From Anticarsia gemmatalis (lineage: Eukaryota > Arthropoda > Insecta > Lepidoptera > Erebidae), in assembly GCF_050436995.1 (NCBI RefSeq), contig NC_134762.1, positions 8,082,167 to 8,146,166 on the forward strand: a stretch of 64,000 bases of DNA, given 5' to 3'. The notes beneath the pieces are model-generated. The model was given only the letters and a program-made list of their open reading frames with translations. It was not told the origin of the DNA and did no database searches. Made by a program: the position numbers and the translations under genes. This document shows, piece by piece, positions 1-11,300 of the stretch. The stretch's first letter is position 1. Each line of letters starts with the position of its first letter.

Positions 1-58
1 ATAATTAGATATGTTCATCAGTTATTTGATTATCAGAGTACAACTCTCTGCTTACATA
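1..58 (+). repeat. SINE family A, 3' fragment cut by the window edge
   Basis: The stretch around ATGTTCATCAGTTATTTGAT and the following CTCTGCTTA matches the 3' body of the tRNA-derived SINE found complete at 12430-12680 and, on the other strand, at 49397-49644. Only the tail is inside the window. Confidence 0.55.
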
Positions 59-221
59 TTTATTTTAGACCGACAATCTAGGTATAACCCTCTCTTACCA
101 AATAGCATTAGTGGTTAAAAAAGAATATATTAACATGTTCGAACCCGATCTATTATCTAGATATCTTTCGAGTTTTACCAAATTATCGAGTAGCAGTCTT
201 CGCAAGCTGCGAATGGAACGG

Positions 222-306
222 AATTCCTGAGATTAGCGCGATCAAACAAACAAACAAACAATCAAACAAACAAACAAACTCTTCAGCTTTATAATATTAG
301 TATAGA
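222..306 (-). mobile_element. Lep1-type Helitron, truncated 5' end
   Basis: On the minus strand this reads TCTATACTAATATTATAAAG, then the GTTT-repeat tract, then the CGCGCTAATCTCAGGAA block, which is the 5' end of the non-autonomous Helitron family seen complete at 63571-63833. The 3' part with the hairpin and CTAG end is missing. A short direct repeat TTAGTATAGA follows the terminus at 307-317, so the exact end is ambiguous. Confidence 0.75.
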
Positions 307-763
307 TTAGTATAGATTATTTTGACTGTATGTAATGTATGTGCCCCGCGTACAAGGGGCAATGATCTTTCCCTACTGACTGTATACTCGCGCTACAGAT
401 GTTTGCATTTATCACGTATAACACTAGGAAATACCCAAAACGGTTCAGCCGTTTGCAAGTGATGCATAAACATATTCACTGTTTATAGAAGTTTGTAGAA
501 TTATAACGGTTTATTACCATAGAGATAATTCAATTAAACCCAGTAATGGTTTTTTGATGACGTATTATTACCGATAAATATTATGTGACATAGTGTTATC
601 GTTACTGAGAACATTTCTACGTAAAATATAATTATAATTATTTAATTACGCTGCCTATATTTTAAAGGAAAATGATTCTGATTCGTGCGTTTATTACTCA
701 TTTGTTATACAAATTACTATTTTTGGAGATAGTACATTTTTTTACATTATATGAGTTTAAACT
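307..763. other. No gene recognised
   Basis: This stretch is AT-rich, with no open frame of recognisable protein and no clear repeat ends. Confidence 0.5.
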
Positions 764-946
764 GCCTCAGACGCGGTCGGCAGAGTATTCGACTGCTGGT
801 CTAGAGGTCTCAAGTTCAATTTCTGGGTCGAGCAAAGCGTTCTTTTTTTATATTCGATTATTTCTCAATAGTTGCCCAGAGTTTGTGGTGGAGTGCCCGA
901 TACATGGAAATAGGCTCGTACCCTTTTATAATAGGGATGATGACTA
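764..946 (+). repeat. SINE family B, tRNA-derived
   Basis: A tRNA-like head is followed by a B-box-like GGTCTCAAGTTCAATTTC and a body with GCCCGATACATGGAAATAGG and a run resembling CTCGTACCC..ATAATAGGGATGATGAC. The same body is recognisable at 49122-49378. The 91-residue open frame overlapping it is a chance frame in the repeat. Confidence 0.6.
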
Positions 947-1093
947 ATTTTGTTTTTAGTCCATCTAGTAGATTGTGAAAAATAATTGCACACGTATGTA
1001 TTTGTCATTTTTGTGCATAATCAAATTATTACCGCGATACATTTTTTTTTTTTTTTTTCTTTAAAGACAACTTTTTTTGAGTTGAAAATTCGC

Positions 1094-1138
1094 ATGACGT
1101 CACGTTAGAGTACAAAATGTACAACACCGTGACGTCAT
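1094..1138. repeat. Inverted repeat with two perfect CRE octamers
   Basis: ATGACGTCACG at 1094-1104 is repeated exactly inverted at 1128-1138. Each arm contains TGACGTCA, the CREB/ATF consensus, and the 23-bp spacer itself holds a GTAC-AAAAT-GTAC dyad. It follows a T-rich run and could be a MITE remnant rather than a regulatory site. Confidence 0.5.
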
Positions 1139-1889
1139 TATCCCCCACTCCATAACTTTAATGCTTTTTAAAGACACTTCATAGGTTTTTCATGAAATAA
1201 AAATACGTGTCTAATATTTTTAAGTTATCTGACTGGTGGACTAATTATAATTTCTGTTCTGTTACCATGGAAACATCCCTATTGAGTGAAAGTGTCTATG
1301 CGGATATGTGATATGATTATACAATTGAGTCTGCCCGACAAGGGAACTAAACGCTATCAACGTGAGCTGGTCGGGTTTAATCTAACTAGGCATCAGACCG
1401 CTCCCAAGACCTGCCTGTTATAACGGGCTGCGCAGGTACCGCCGCTGTAAAATGCCCACAAGCCTGAAGCAGCTTACCCAACACCGAAAAAGGCAGTATG
1501 TGCCAATCCTCGCATTATCGCATCATACTGTACACTGCTCTTTTTCCTTAAATGACAGTAATAAGTACATTACGTCAAAGCAAGCATAGTGACTATCGAA
1601 ATGACTATCACTAGTGGCCAACAAATGTACATAATAAGTATTCTGATGTAGCTTTAAAGCGAAAAGTATGAGTAAAATATCGTTGATAGTCTATATTAAG
1701 TTTGGAAATAGCCCATTTTATCGAACACTTTTGTAAGAAGATTTTATTTTCTACGCTCAGACTGGTTTTTTAAATATAATTAGATAGATAGGTTTTATCG
1801 TTGAACATGATATTATAGTTTAAAAATATGGCCAAATATGTATAATTAATACCTAGGACCGTAAATAATTAAGGTCATTGCCTGCTACA
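1139..1889. other. No gene; unidentified GC-richer stretch at about 1325-1530
   Basis: A GC-richer stretch at about 1325-1530 stands out from the AT-rich surroundings and looks like a decayed transposon piece, but I recognise no family. The remainder is AT-rich with nothing identifiable. Confidence 0.35.
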
Positions 1890-1891
1890 TA

Positions 1892-3459
1892 CACTCAGCG
1901 GCAGAAAAAGTGGCCCAAGCGCTTATCGTGAATTTGTAAACAAATTAAGTAATATATGAAAGATATATTGTTGTAAGTAGTTGCGAAGTGATCTGTTTAG
2001 TGTTATGAAGTGTTGAATTTCAGATTAATTTAAGTGACGGATGACTTTTTCTAACAATGTGTGTTAGAACTGAATTCAGTGTTGATTCGAGAGGTCAGTT
2101 GAATTCTGTATTTTGAAATATTGCTGCACGGAAACGATTTTCTTTATGATTTTTATTGATTATTGGTCTATTTAGATTTTAGAAAAGATTTGAAGATGCC
2201 ACTTACTGCTGAACAAGTGGCTTAGGTGGTCTTGTTGTCCGATCAGGGCCATTACCATTGAGAGGTGGCTGCATTTTTCAATGTATCGCGTACCACTTTA
2301 AGGTCTGCGATTAGGAGGTATCGTGAGACTGGTCTCTACACGCGGCGACCAGGAATTGGACGAACACGATGTACATCCGCAAGAGATGACCGATTTGTTA
2401 ACCTCGAGGTGCTGAGAAACCGCTTTCTGACAGCGTTTGAGATTCACTAGAGGCTTCAAGCGGCACGCGGAGTCATTCTTAGTGAACGGAACATGAGGCG
2501 AAGGATAAAAGAACGTAATTTACAGGCAGGAAGACCAACCCGAGTACCAGAACTCGAGAGACACCATCGAGTTGCGCGATTACGATTTGCTCGTAAACAT
2601 GTGAATTGGCTATCGACCAATGGAGCAAGTTCTTGTTAACCGATGAGTGCTGAGTAGCATTAAGAGCACTAAATGGTCGTGAGAGAGTGTAGAGACACCA
2701 TTAAGGACGGTTTTTTCCCAACACAACACGTCAGACGGTCAGTTACAAAGGTAGGTCTGTTATGGTATGGAGAGGTGTATGTTTGGAGGCACGTACGGAG
2801 CTTGTCATCGTAGATCAGCGCCTAACAGCAGCCGGGTACATTGAAGAAATCTTCCAAGACCATGTTGTACCACTTATGGATTTCATTGGTCGGGAGGATT
2901 AACTCTAATGCAGTTTAATGCGCGCGCTCATAGCGCCCGCGTTGTGGAATCGCACCTTGCTGATATCGGGATTCAAAAACTGGCTTAGCCTGCTCACAGT
3001 CCAGACATCAACCCCATAGAACATGTCTGGCACATGCTAAAAAACAGTGTATGCGCACTGCCCAACCCACCAGAATCACTTGGTGAGCGAAGAACCGCTC
3101 TAGTCAGAGTGTGGGATAAAGTTCTTCAAGAAGTAATTAAAACATCCTCCAAAGCGTGCCAGAATGCATGCAGGTCACCATAAATGCTAGAGGAGTTAAC
3201 ACGCGGAATAAACTAGATTTTTTCTTTGGTGCAGAATTAGGTTTTTGCAAAAACTTTCAGTAAGCGATTTCGACAAAAGCTGTATTTTTTAATTTTTCCC
3301 ATTTTTCATTAAAAATTACGACTATTTAATGTAAATTGTAACTAAACTTGTGTATAAACTGTTTAACTAATAGTTATAGCCAAAATAGTAACCATATATT
3401 GATATTCTAAAAAGTTTTATCGTAGTTTTGCTTTGGGCCACTTTTTCTGCCGCTGAGTG
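1892..3459 (+). mobile_element. Tc1-like DNA transposon, 1568 bp, defective
   Basis: The left end starts CACTCAGCGGCAGAAAAAG and the right end is its exact inverse; the identical terminal repeats are 27 bp long (1892-1918 and 3433-3459). TA target duplications flank both sides (1890-1891 and 3460-3461). Length, TA duplications and the decayed transposase inside (2196-3215) place it in the Tc1 branch of the IS630-Tc1-mariner superfamily. The ends look usable, but the coding region is broken, so any mobility would need transposase from elsewhere. Confidence 0.92.
2196..3215 (+). pseudogene. Tc1-like transposase pseudogene
   Basis: The decayed frame begins MPLTAEQVA and is stopped after nine codons. 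A recognisable helix-turn-helix segment follows at 2265-2450 (AAFFNVSRTTLRSAIRRYRE, then a GRTRCTSARDDRF linker), typical of the Tc1 DNA-binding domain. Further pieces include RRRIKERNLQAGRP, the catalytic-core block SVMVWGGVCL, AAGYIEEIFQDHVVPLM, and the C-terminal motif SPDINPIEHVWHMLKN with the glutamate of the DDE triad, ending near MQVTINARGVNTR. Multiple stops and frame changes lie between these blocks, and the TDE segment around the second acidic residue is interrupted. It cannot make a functional enzyme. Confidence 0.9.
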
Positions 3460-3579
3460 TATTAGTACGTAAGCGTTACATCGCTCTCTAATATTGCATC
3501 GTATGTTATAAAAAGAGTTTTTACTAAAATAATAGATGACTTTTCCCCAATATTTTTTATGCAAATGTTTCAAAGAATA

Positions 3580-3848
3580 TCTATACTAATATTATAAAGC
3601 TAAAGAGTTTGTTTGTTTGATTGTTTGTTTGTTTGTTTGTTTGAACGCGCTAATCTCAGGAACTACTGGTCCAATTTTAAAAATTCTTTCAGTGTTAGAT
3701 AGCACATTTATCGAGGAAGGTTATAGGCTATATATCATCACGCTACGACCAATAGGAGCAGAGTACCAGTAAAAAATGTTACAAAACGGGGAAAATTTTG
3801 ACCCATTCTCTCTTATGTGACGCAAGCGAAGTTGCGCGGGTCAGCTAG
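3580..3848 (+). mobile_element. Lep1-type non-autonomous Helitron, complete
   Basis: It starts TCTATACTAATATTATAAAG, continues with a GTTT-repeat tract and CGCGCTAATCTCAGGAAC, and ends GCGCGGGTCAGCTAG. A small hairpin (CGCAA/TTGCG) sits just before the CTAG end, as is standard for Helitrons. It lies between A and T and codes for no protein. Confidence 0.9.
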
Positions 3849-3950
3849 TCATATAATATATTTGTTGCGGGGAATTACAAACACAATGTATTTAGTGTTT
3901 ATTTTGATGGAATGCAAAATCCCAATTTAGACTACGCATTTCTTCAAGGA

Positions 3951-4138
3951 CTCACTTAGCTAGGGTGCGCTTAAAGTTTTTTCTGGTATTCTATTGGTCA
4001 TAGCGTGATGTTATACAGCCCATAACCTTCCTCAATAAATAGGCTATCCAACAGTAAACGAGTTTTCAAAATTCGCACCAGTAGTTCCTGAGATTAGCGA
4101 AACAAACAAACTCTACAATTTTATAATATTAGTATAGA
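3951..4138 (-). mobile_element. Helitron copy, inverted and decayed
   Basis: The minus strand begins TCTATACTAATATTATAAAA at 4138 and shares the CTAATCTCAGGAACTACTGG, CTCAATAAATAGG and CATAGCGTGATG blocks (read on the plus strand) with the complete copies. The 3' hairpin and CTAG end are degenerate (TTAGCTAGG near 3957). With the copy at 3580-3848 it forms an inverted pair about 100 bp apart. Confidence 0.75.
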
Positions 4139-5252
4139 CAATAATCAGTTGTTCTAAAATTTGAGGATCGTGATGAAACATTGCATGTCTAAAAGTTCTT
4201 TCTCCAAAATGCGGAAAGCAGCTCTTGTTCAGCAGTGGGACAGTAATGCGTAAAAAAAGATTAAAAATATTGAGTACCATGCATGGAATTTATTTGTGAT
4301 AAAAGTTTTTCCCAGCCAAATCCCAATCCCGCAGAAACTGATTCTTACAAAACAAGCATGTACCTACAGAGTCCCTTTTATCTTATTGTGAGTTCCTTCA
4401 AAATCAATCCATCCAGAGATTATGAATGTCTTTCTTTAGCAGTGCCGCAATAAACTTATATGTATCTGCAGTTCAATGTTCAACGATCAAGAAACTGTTT
4501 AACAACTGCATACTTAAGTTTGTATGTTGCGTACCAAGATGAAACGTAGCATATACAAATATTTGCTGCCTATACTTTATAGTTACATAACAAAAAAAGT
4601 TTTGCTTAAACCGGCCCGCATTTTTGCAGATGCAAGGATACAAAGAAATAAACGGACAGAAATTTTTCCTCCTCAATTATTTTTCTTTACAAATCTTTGA
4701 TCTACATATACACTTTTTCCTGCTTTATTATATGATATACATATTTATGTGTTTCATTTATATAGAAATATGAATGAAACAGATAGATATACATAAATAC
4801 ATATCTATAAAAATCTGACCTTTAAGTTAATTATACAATATGTTATTTTAGCATATTTAATTTTGTGCATTCTATTTATTTCTTACGTAATCCTATCTAT
4901 GAATGAAGATGTGAAAGAAGCAAAAAAGTTTGCATAAATAAGTCGAGATTCATATAAAACTTTTTCATTTACCATATTATGGTACTTTAATACTGAAGTG
5001 GATAGATTTTTTTTCAGAATTTAAATGGACATGTTTTCAAAGCTATATTTCAATAAAATTTAATGATTTACTATCCCATATTTTAATTTATTATTATGTA
5101 TTTTCCGTGTATTTTTTTAAGGAAATTTATATAAGAAATTAATGTGCTGATGATGCCAAAACACGTCATCAATTCATCAATTACGTCATAACCGTGTGCA
5201 CTGTGAGGTGTCGTAATCCGGTAAATTGCTAGTTTTCGAGTCATCACATTAT
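4139..5252. other. Gene-free upstream region with an RTE 3' remnant
   Basis: The short segment at about 4205-4260 (TTCAGCAGTGGGACAGTAAT) matches the 3' coding end of RTE-type LINEs (QQWD). The rest is AT-rich with no gene recognised. It ends at the promoter of the Spaetzle-like gene. Confidence 0.45.
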
Positions 5253-5288
5253 TATATATTGAGCAGCAAAAATGTTTTAACAATCAGT
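5253..5288 (+). promoter_or_regulatory. Core promoter of the Spaetzle-like gene: TATA box and initiator
   Basis: TATATA at 5253-5258 is followed by the arthropod initiator TCAGT at 5284-5288. Its A at 5286 lies about 33 bases downstream of the TATA box, close to canonical spacing. This gives a 5' UTR of about 92 bases before the ATG at 5378. The assignment rests on motif and spacing only. Confidence 0.6.
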
Positions 5289-5377
5289 GTTGTTTAAACG
5301 CTCAATAGAAGTTGTCGTGCGTCAAAAGGAACTTAATTTTAAATTTGTTTTCAAATAACAGATACTTAAATAACAAA

Positions 5378-8300
5378 ATGATTCAATACGTCCTCTTTGT
5401 TCTTTTGGTGAGTGCTAAAATTTTACAAGATTTTTTTATATAGATTTTTAATCTAGTGCGAATTTAAATTTTAATTATTTAACTTTTTTTTAATTACATT
5501 TAGACTATCTATCTATCAATGTAACGTATGGTTAGTGGTCCACCTAGTGTCAAAGTTGTTTAAGCCGCATCATATGATAATGCTGATGTTTTTGCAGTTT
5601 GCTAGACGAGTGAAACCCGGTGTTGTGGAATTCTATGAGGAAGATCTCAGAAGATTTTTTGCAGAATTCGTAGAAATCTAGCATTGGACGCCATTTATTT
5701 GACTATGACTAATTTAAAACTAATAATGCTACCAGCATTCTGGGAAAATTCCCGGGAGACAGCGATGCGGAGAAGACATTTAGCGCGATCTACCTGTCTT
5801 TTTAAATTTATTATAATTATATAATTATCTTATCTTATCTTATCTTAGGGGGTGGGGGTGCCAGTTAATGCCTGGCTGATACTTCGACCATTCCTGATCC
5901 TTTGTGTCACCCCTTCCTTGCTACTCTAGACGTTGGGGGGCAGGGCAAAACTTATCAGTTTTGCTATGCACCCCACCGAAAGCAGCCTGTAGTCTTCTGG
6001 TTTAGGGTAGCCGCATCCTAGAAGATCCTTTCTTTTCCTTCCTAAAGCATCACACTCGCACAGTATGTATTTCATGGTTTCTGCTTCTTCATTGCAGTGC
6101 CTGCATTTAGGGTCATCTACGACTCCTATCTTATTTAGCATGTAGTTCGTGCCGTAGTGTCCTGTGAAAGCACCTAGTATTTTCTTGATGCTGTCTGTTG
6201 ATGCTGAGGTTTATTAGGTTATTACTCCAGCTTTTGTTCACATTGTTTATGAACAGTTTCGAATGGGTTAGTCCAGATATGGCTTTCCATTCTTTCAGAT
6301 GCTGGTCCCTGGTGAAGTCGGTTATGGCCAGTTTGACTGTCGCATCAGGCAGTCCAATTATTGGTTCTGGACCTATTGGGAGTGATTCTGATCCCTTCCG
6401 TGCAAGTTCATCAGCTTTCTCATTCCCATCTATGCCCGCATGGCCTGGTACCCAAACTAGCCTAACTTTGTTTGTTCAGCCTACCTTGTTCAGGTTCTTT
6501 ATGCAATTCAGTACAAGTCCCGAATTGACCTTAAAACAGCAAAGAGCTTTAATAGCTGCTTGACTGTCGCTGAGTATATATTGTATATAAATATCGCGAT
6601 TTTTTGTATCTCGTTTTATAATCTCTTGGGTGCATTCGATGATTGCGTGTACTTCTGCTTGGAAGACTGAAGCATATCTGCCTAGGCTAGTTGCTTATGC
6701 TGCAGTCCTCCGAGTGGACGCCTGCTCCTGTGTCTCCTCCTCCTGTGTCGACTCCTGCCGTTGAGCATTTTGGAGCCATCGATGTACCATATCTGTCTCG
6801 ATTTGGTTTGTGCGTAGAGACCTTGATTCCATTCGTCTCTCGTTGGAATCGTCATCTTAATATAATTACATAATTAATATTTTGTATTTATTAGAATTTA
6901 TTTTGTAAATTGTTAAAGTTTTTGTGTATGTAATAAATACCACAGTTAAAACTTATCTTTTTTTTTCAGAGTCACTGGCTTTGTGGAGTAATGTCTCATT
7001 CGTCTGACAATGGTGAGACCTCAACTTCGGCTAAGCTTGGTAAGATAATTTAGATCGTTTTTTTCTGATTTTGATTTTCGAGCAAAAGCTTCCCCTCTTT
7101 AAGATATCCATATTATATTTTTTACTATTACTATTTAACCTGTGCTGTCACATTGTCGGGCAAAGGTCTCCCCCAAACTCCTCCACTGGTCTCTACCCTC
7201 AGCTTGGGTTCGAATCCTGGGTCGGGCCAAAAATATCAAAATTCTCCTCTGAAATTTTCTGTTAAGAATTTCTCATAAATAACTTGAAGTTAAGAAGTTG
7301 TGGTTGTAGACTGGCGAAAGCCATCGGTCCTCAGCCACGATTGTGGACCGTTGGCCAGTTTCAGTAACTCTGATCGCCGTAGCCGGTATCGGCTAGAAGG
7401 ACATTATTATTATATATATTATTATGCATTGGCCGCCTTTATACACACGCTCTATCACGCGTTCTTAGCTCGTGATTTTCTTCGCGGGCTTGACAGATGA
7501 GCGCGGCGCGCGCTCTTTCGTTTTTCCTTGCACACCCTTTACACGCACGCTCTTTCACGCGCGATATTGTTTCATGCGTGATAGAGTGTGTGTGTAAAGG
7601 CGGCTATTGTGACTTAATATACATTTTTAGTTTCAGTTATGCCAAAATCATGTGAAGGCAAACCATATTGTTGTGACAACGAACATTATCCGACTGAAGC
7701 CGTTGAAAAAGCCTTAGCTGCATTGAAAACAGTAAGCGATATATTTTAAAATTTTGGCATTTTTTTTCTTATACAGGGTGTCCCAAAACTCAACGATAAT
7801 CCGAGACAGGATGAAAGGCCAAGTCATACCGGTTATAGGAAAAATAAAAAAAAAAATCCATATCACTTAGTTCAGCAATAATAGACACTTTTCAAAAAAG
7901 TTGAAATTCCACACCCTTGGTCGCATTTTCAAGTCCTGTGATCACCAATGTCACAATTTCGCAGTGTTTTTTTGAATTTCGTGATCTTAATTAAATATGC
8001 TATTAATCGTATAACAAATTAATGCACAAAACATCGTTAATTTAATAAAAAAACTTAAGTTTTAGTGAGTCATCTTTCTCAAAAATATCGTTAGTCAACT
8101 TTGACGCTTCATACTGAAAAAAAAATGTACTATACTACCCTTGGCAAGTTATTTCAAAAGTTGGCGCATTTAATCAAGATTTCAAAATGATATAACACTT
8201 GCCACTTTTCTTGCCATTAAAAATGTTATTTTTATTTGAACGAAGAGTATCCTCGCATATGGATCGGACGCAGTGGTTCAATATTATGGCCTCCTCGTTC

Positions 8301-11300
8301 CCCCGATCTAAATCCAGTAGATATTTTTTACTGGAAATGCATAAAAGAACAAGTCTTTTCGAAATCAATACAAAATCTATCAGAACTTCGCCAGAAAATT
8401 GACACAGCGTCAGAAGAATTAAATGCAAGGAATTTCGCTTGACTGGTGAAAAAATCTTTTGTACGCCGTTGCAGAGCCTGTATTCGTGCCAGAGAAAAGC
8501 AACTATTTCTAGTAAAGAGGTAATTGAGTCAGTCCATAACAAATATTTAATGTAATAAACATAATAGGTTATAACAATTAAAAAAAAACAATGAACGAAC
8601 CATCGATCTTATTTAATTATTCTCCTTAAACTAAAGTAATTCCGAATTGTTTTCCTCTGGCATGAATTACAAAAGACCTTTGCATCAGTCAATCAAAATT
8701 CCTTGCATTTATTTCCTCTGACGCTGTGTCAATTTTCTGGCTAAGTTCTGATAGATTTTGTATTGATTTCGAATAAACTTTTTCTTTTATTCATTCCCAG
8801 TAAAAAATATCTACTGGATTTATATCGGGAGAACGAGGAGGCCATAAAATTGTACCACTGCGTCCGATCCAATTGCGAGGATACTCTTTGTTCAAATAAA
8901 AATAACATTTTTAATGGCAAGAAAAGTGGCAAGTGTTATACCATTTTGTAATCTTGATTAAATGCGCCAACTTTTGAAATAACTTGCCAAGGGTAGTGTA
9001 GTACATTTTTTTTTCAGTATGAAGCGTCAAAGTTGACTAACGATATTTTTGAGAAAGATGACTCACTAAAACTTAAGTTTTTTTATTAAATAAACGATGT
9101 TTTGTGCATTAATTTGTTATACGATTAATAGCATATTTAATTAAGATCACGAAATTCAAAAAAACACTGCGAAATTGTGACATTGGTGATCACAGGACTT
9201 GAAAATGGGACCAAGGGTGTGGAATTTCAACTTTTTTGAAAAGTGTCTATTATTGCTGAACTAAGTGATATGGATTTTTTTTTTTATTTTTCCTATAACC
9301 GGTATGACTTGGCCTTTCATCCTGTCTCGGATTATCGTTGAGTTTTGGGACACCCTGTATAATAAAAGCGAAAGACATCCGATCTATTGGTGTCACATTT
9401 ACGCCTAAACTACTGAACAGAGAAAGTTTTTTGGCAGAGTGGCAAGTTATTGCTCGCAACTATAGACACGATCCTAATAAATCACTAATTAATTCATTAT
9501 TATTAAATAAAACAGTAAATAAAGCTACACGTTTGGCGCAGTGCAATAACCGTAGCGCCGCGTGTAGCGGGTTGAAATCCCACCCGGTACAAATATATAT
9601 TATGTGATGAGCCTGGTTGTTAATTTATCTTTAAAAGCATATATTAGGTCGGGGAAAAAGTCTTTTTGCATTATAGTATGTTTGAAATTGTAGTAAAATC
9701 TTTTCTCTACACAAAAAAGCTCGTTAATTGTGTACCTCATGAGCTCATTGAAAGAAACCTATGATTGTGTACTCATTTGTGATTCTTGAAGCCAAAGAGA
9801 ATTTATTACAAGTTCATACATACTATAACGCGAAAAGACTTTTTCCCCGACCTAATATTTAGAAGTATATAAGCATGTCTTTCAGTTATTTGATTACCAT
9901 GGTACAAGCTCTTTATAGTTTGTAATCAAATGACCGTGTATAAGTTGTGGAAAAATATTTATTTAATTATTATTTAATTCACAAAACGTTTTATGTTTGG
10001 GGGTGCGTTTCAGAATTTTTAAGCTATATAAAACCTTCTAGCATTGACTATTATGGTAAAGCGTAATAGGGGAAAAACTTATTTTTGTACAGACTTGCCT
10101 ATTAACGTCATGTATTGAATGACTTTGACATTTAGTACAGTTTATGTGCAATGCCTAAAATTGAGTCACGTCGACCTTACGTCTCATATACCCCTTCACT
10201 ATCACTGCTTTATTCTAATACTGATTTTATTAAAAGTACTATTCAAACTACTTTTTTCAGAAACTAGATATAATAGCGCAAGAAAATGATTCATCTTACG
10301 AATCTCGCGAAGGCGAGGAAGAACCGGAATGTGATTCCAATAGAGACGTGAGTACCAAGGTTTCTGAACTTATCAGCCTAGCCTTTCTTCCAAACTATGT
10401 TGGAGTCGGCTTCCAGTCTCACCAGATGCAGCTGAATATCAGTATTTTACATGGAGCTAATGCCTATCTGACCTCCACAACCCAGTTACCTGGGTTATAA
10501 CACGATACCTTTTATTAAGACTGGTTGTCAGACTTGAACAAATTTGACACTGTGTGTACCACTAACCATACATTGAAGAAAAGAGTCTTCCTTTTCCCAT
10601 TGGCAGAAAATATATATTTATAAGTGTTCTATTTGTTTTTCAGAGTAGACCTATATACTACATAAAAGATACAGAAGATAGATTGCGAGTGGTTGTGCAG
10701 GTGAAGGATAAGTTCACACAACATTATGATCTTAGGTGGTGCAAGTAAGTAATCATTTAATTATCGATATAAATAAGAAACTGACCCGCGCAGCTCCGCT
10801 CACGCTCATTTCTGAACTGACTTGAATCTTAGTCCCACTGCTTGGCAATAAGGAAGGGGTTCGGCCTTGAGTCCACAACGCTGGCCAGGAGGGGGTTGGG
10901 GACTTTGTATACCTCCAAGAACAGTTAACAACTCTTAGGCATGCAAGGTTGCATCACGATGTTTTCCTTCATCGTTGGAGCGAGTGATAATTATTTCTAA
11001 TACACACATGACTTTGAAATGTCATTGGTGTGTTGCCTCGGGTTTGAACCTGCGACCACTTGCGTAAGAGGTACCAACTTATACCACTCGGCTATTACTG
11101 ATGATATGATTTTAATTAAATATATATTTTTGCAGGAAAGCTGGCAATGTAAAATCAACTAAGCACCTGACTCGAAGCATGGCAGAAGGTTATGATGTAC
11201 GATGTGAAAACGTAAACTTGGACATAATATTCTACGTTCTAAGTCTTACCCCTGACTTAAACAACACTTATGGCATTGAGTCAGCCAAAACTACGGAAGG

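Larger units (their letters stand above)
7774..9357. mobile_element. Foldback transposon, 1584 bp, with about 740-bp inverted arms, in intron 3
   Basis: Both ends read CAGGGTGTCCCAAAACTCAA inward, flanked by TA duplications (7772-7773 and 9358-9359). The left arm (7774 to about 8520) is the inverse of the right arm (about 8622-9357), with a loop of about 100 bp. The outer 440 bp of the arms differ at only a handful of positions, whereas the inner transposase-derived part is clearly more divergent. Both arms carry the same 3' piece of a mariner-like transposase, so the element is a head-to-head pair of transposon 3' halves. It lies wholly inside intron 3 of the Spaetzle-like gene. Confidence 0.93.

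Noticed and set aside
241..290. CRISPR-like or simple CAAA repeat array
   Set aside because: The CAAA units are the GTTT tract of the Helitron 5' end read on the opposite strand.
5742..5753. GGGAAAATTCCC palindrome in intron 1 as an NF-kB site
   Set aside because: It is two bases longer than insect kB sites and does not fit GGGRNYYYYY. An attractive context (a Toll-ligand-like gene) is not enough.
6198..6563. 121-residue plus-strand frame
   Set aside because: It is the antisense shadow of the LINE RNase H fragment on the minus strand, where GHAGIDGNEKADELAR is readable.
8174..8951. Several 60-120 residue frames on both strands
   Set aside because: They are mirror images produced by the inverted arms of the foldback element. 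Only the transposase fragments at 8236-8442 (plus) and 8716-8930 (minus) are meaningful.
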